13,588 nucleotides of DNA from Euryarchaeota archaeon UBA33 (lineage in GTDB: Archaea; Thermoplasmatota; E2; DHVEG-1): the NCBI GenBank assembly GCA_002506745.1, contig DAYE01000042.1:10685-24272 (forward strand). The letters run 5' to 3'. Under the pieces are notes generated by a model that saw nothing but the letters and a program-made list of their open reading frames with translations, had not been told where the DNA came from and searched no databases. A program made the translations under genes and the position numbers. Below, in pieces: positions 12,254-13,588 of this stretch. Each line of letters starts with the position of its first letter. The stretch's first letter is position 1.

Positions 12254-13588
12254 TTAAATCTTTTTTTTCTGCATCTTTTTTTCTAGGATGTGTCGTTGTT
12301 TTTCCAGTTTTGCTAATTTGCTTTCATATTCCTGTAAGAGATTATCATATGTTTCTCTGGAGATCGACCCTGTTATGAAATATTCTGCTGCCTTGTCCTT
12401 TTTAAGTCTGCTTAATTCGATAACCTCACGTTTGAAATTTCGTAATCTCACCGTTCGTGATACATCACGGGTGACAATTCCTAATGCTACAATCAATCCT
12501 ATCAATATGATGCTTGTTGCCCACCAATACCTGACAAAATAACTTGATATTTGCATTGGAATGATTGCAAACGTCGTTCCTTCTGTGACACCAAGGTTTC
12601 CGTAGACATCAATTGCTGATATCTCCATATTTAAGTACCCTAAATCCTCATCGGTCACCGAATATCCTGTTGTATACAAACCATTTCCAGATTTTTTAAA
12701 ATTTAATATGGTCCCATCGGTCTTAGTTATAGAGACGATTCCTTCTTCGACAGGGGAACCTTCAAGGTAGAAGAGTTTCACAACAAGAGTTATTTTCTCT
12801 CCTGTTTCGAAGCTTCTGGTAGTCGGTTCAATTATTTCAAGTGACAGCTGTGTCGGTTCGACCTTTATAGGGATGTAGCTGAACCCTGCTTTAAACAATT
12901 CATTTTCACCAGTTGACCCTGCGATATATACACTCCAGTTTCCTAGCTTACTGTTCATCTTCAGTTTGTAACTTTTTGTATAGAGACCTGGTGAAATCTC
13001 AGATAAAAATATTTTAGCTCCATCTGGTGACTGAATCGATACCGTTGCATCGCGAATTTTTGTTTCATTTTCAACGATGCTGACCGTAAAGGATACTTCT
13101 TCTCCTCGTTTGTAGACCTGACCGGGTAGTGGACTAAGAACGGTAATTGTATAATACTTATATGTCTCAGGAACGGTAATAACAATATTGATTCGAGTCG
13201 CGAGAGTGGTTTGATGTCCAAGGGAATCTACTGCTGTTGCAGATACCACCCAGTTTCCCTCGAATTTATCAAATGTTACAAAATATTTTGTTTGAAAAAA
13301 ACCATTGGCCACATTGGCAGTTATTTGTTCACTCCATGTCCCTGTCGACAAATTTAGTGTTACCATACCGTCTTTTACTGTATTCCCGTTTGGATCTTGA
13401 ACAGTTCCAGATAAATGTATTTCCTGTCCTTTTTCATAGGTTGTTTTATCTGATTGTAAGGTGAGTGTAAGATTAGTTTTTATATCTAATGAAATATAGA
13501 TCCAGTCACTGATTCCGCCTCCCGTTGCAGTTATCTTATAGGTGTATTCTCCAGATGATGCCTGATTTGATGTTGAAATTGATAGAAT
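12254..13588 (-). CDS. Paralogous surface protein with Ig-like repeats, N terminus outside window
   Basis: The frame is open through the window edge, with no stop between 13366 and 13588, so the ATG at 13366 is internal. The 444 visible residues begin inside a beta-sandwich domain (SGEYTYKITATGGG). The next repeat opens SDKTTYEKGQEIHLSGTV, closely matching SDKAEYVKG-type sequence of the downstream paralog (TDKAEYVKGQQIHLYGNA). Further repeats show YKRGEEVSFTVSI and SFETGEKITLVVKL, then the membrane span (WWATSIILIGLIVALGIV) and a cytoplasmic coiled tail with DKAAEYFITGSISRETYDNL. The stop codon is four bases before the neighbour's ATG at 12249, so the two are one operon. It is expected to be surface-exposed and membrane-anchored by its C terminus. 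The function is unknown; extracellular adhesion or binding is a guess. Confidence 0.82.
   Translation of the reverse strand: MLSISTSNQASSGEYTYKITATGGGISDWIYISLDIKTNLTLTLQSDKTTYEKGQEIHLSGTVQDPNGNTVKDGMVTLNLSTGTWSEQITANVANGFFQTKYFVTFDKFEGNWVVSATAVDSLGHQTTLATRINIVITVPETYKYYTITVLSPLPGQVYKRGEEVSFTVSIVENETKIRDATVSIQSPDGAKIFLSEISPGLYTKSYKLKMNSKLGNWSVYIAGSTGENELFKAGFSYIPIKVEPTQLSLEIIEPTTRSFETGEKITLVVKLFYLEGSPVEEGIVSITKTDGTILNFKKSGNGLYTTGYSVTDEDLGYLNMEISAIDVYGNLGVTEGTTFAIIPMQISSYFVRYWWATSIILIGLIVALGIVTRDVSRTVRLRNFKREVIELSRLKKDKAAEYFITGSISRETYDNLLQEYESKLAKLEKQRHILEKKMQKKKI

Overview
The window reads as archaeal, most likely a member of Thermoplasmatota; the lineage is inferred. The grounds are an sn-glycerol-1-phosphate dehydrogenase (archaeal lipid stereochemistry), a UPF0179 protein, a DUF6015-like protein known mainly from Thermoplasmata, a PGF-CTERM type C-terminal sorting tail, TATA/BRE-like promoter boxes, oligo-T terminators, and ribosome-binding sites of the GGAGGTGA type. 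I saw no rRNA, tRNA, CRISPR array, transposase or phage gene.

Layout. Positions 1-932 (+): the C-terminal part of a PaaK-like adenylate-forming enzyme, then a 54-residue four-cysteine protein with its own promoter. Positions 973-4254 (-): a compact six-gene cluster of thiol/iron-sulfur redox proteins. In transcription order it holds a glutaredoxin/NrdH-like protein that appears to start at an AUU codon, a thioredoxin, a TlpA-like lipoprotein, a PGF-CTERM Ig-like surface protein, a NapH-like polytopic 4Fe-4S protein, and a membrane-anchored thioredoxin-fold protein. Positions 4378-5634 (+): an HD-domain phosphohydrolase, divergent from the redox operon. Positions 5635-5824: a non-coding stretch with three AGGAGAGA copies and an inverted repeat. 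Positions 5825-6871 (-): a PfkB-family kinase. Positions 7089-8784 (+): a DUF6015-like protein, then a bacterial-type S-adenosylmethionine synthetase. Positions 8836-10358 (-): egsA followed by a UPF0179 gene that shares one base with it. Positions 10615-13588 (-): two tandem paralogous surface proteins, each with extracellular Ig-like repeats, one membrane span and a short cytoplasmic tail carrying the same GSIS(K/R)E motif. The upstream one runs off the window.

How the genes may work together. The most system-like region is the redox operon. Cytoplasmic thiol carriers (glutaredoxin-like, thioredoxin), a membrane Fe-S protein with cysteines predicted on both faces, and three exported or anchored proteins (two with CxxC thioredoxin folds) look like a transmembrane electron or disulfide relay that does the job of CcdA/DsbD without either being present here. 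That role is inference. The remaining genes are mostly housekeeping (SAM synthesis, lipid backbone, nucleotide or sugar phosphorylation) plus cell-surface proteins.
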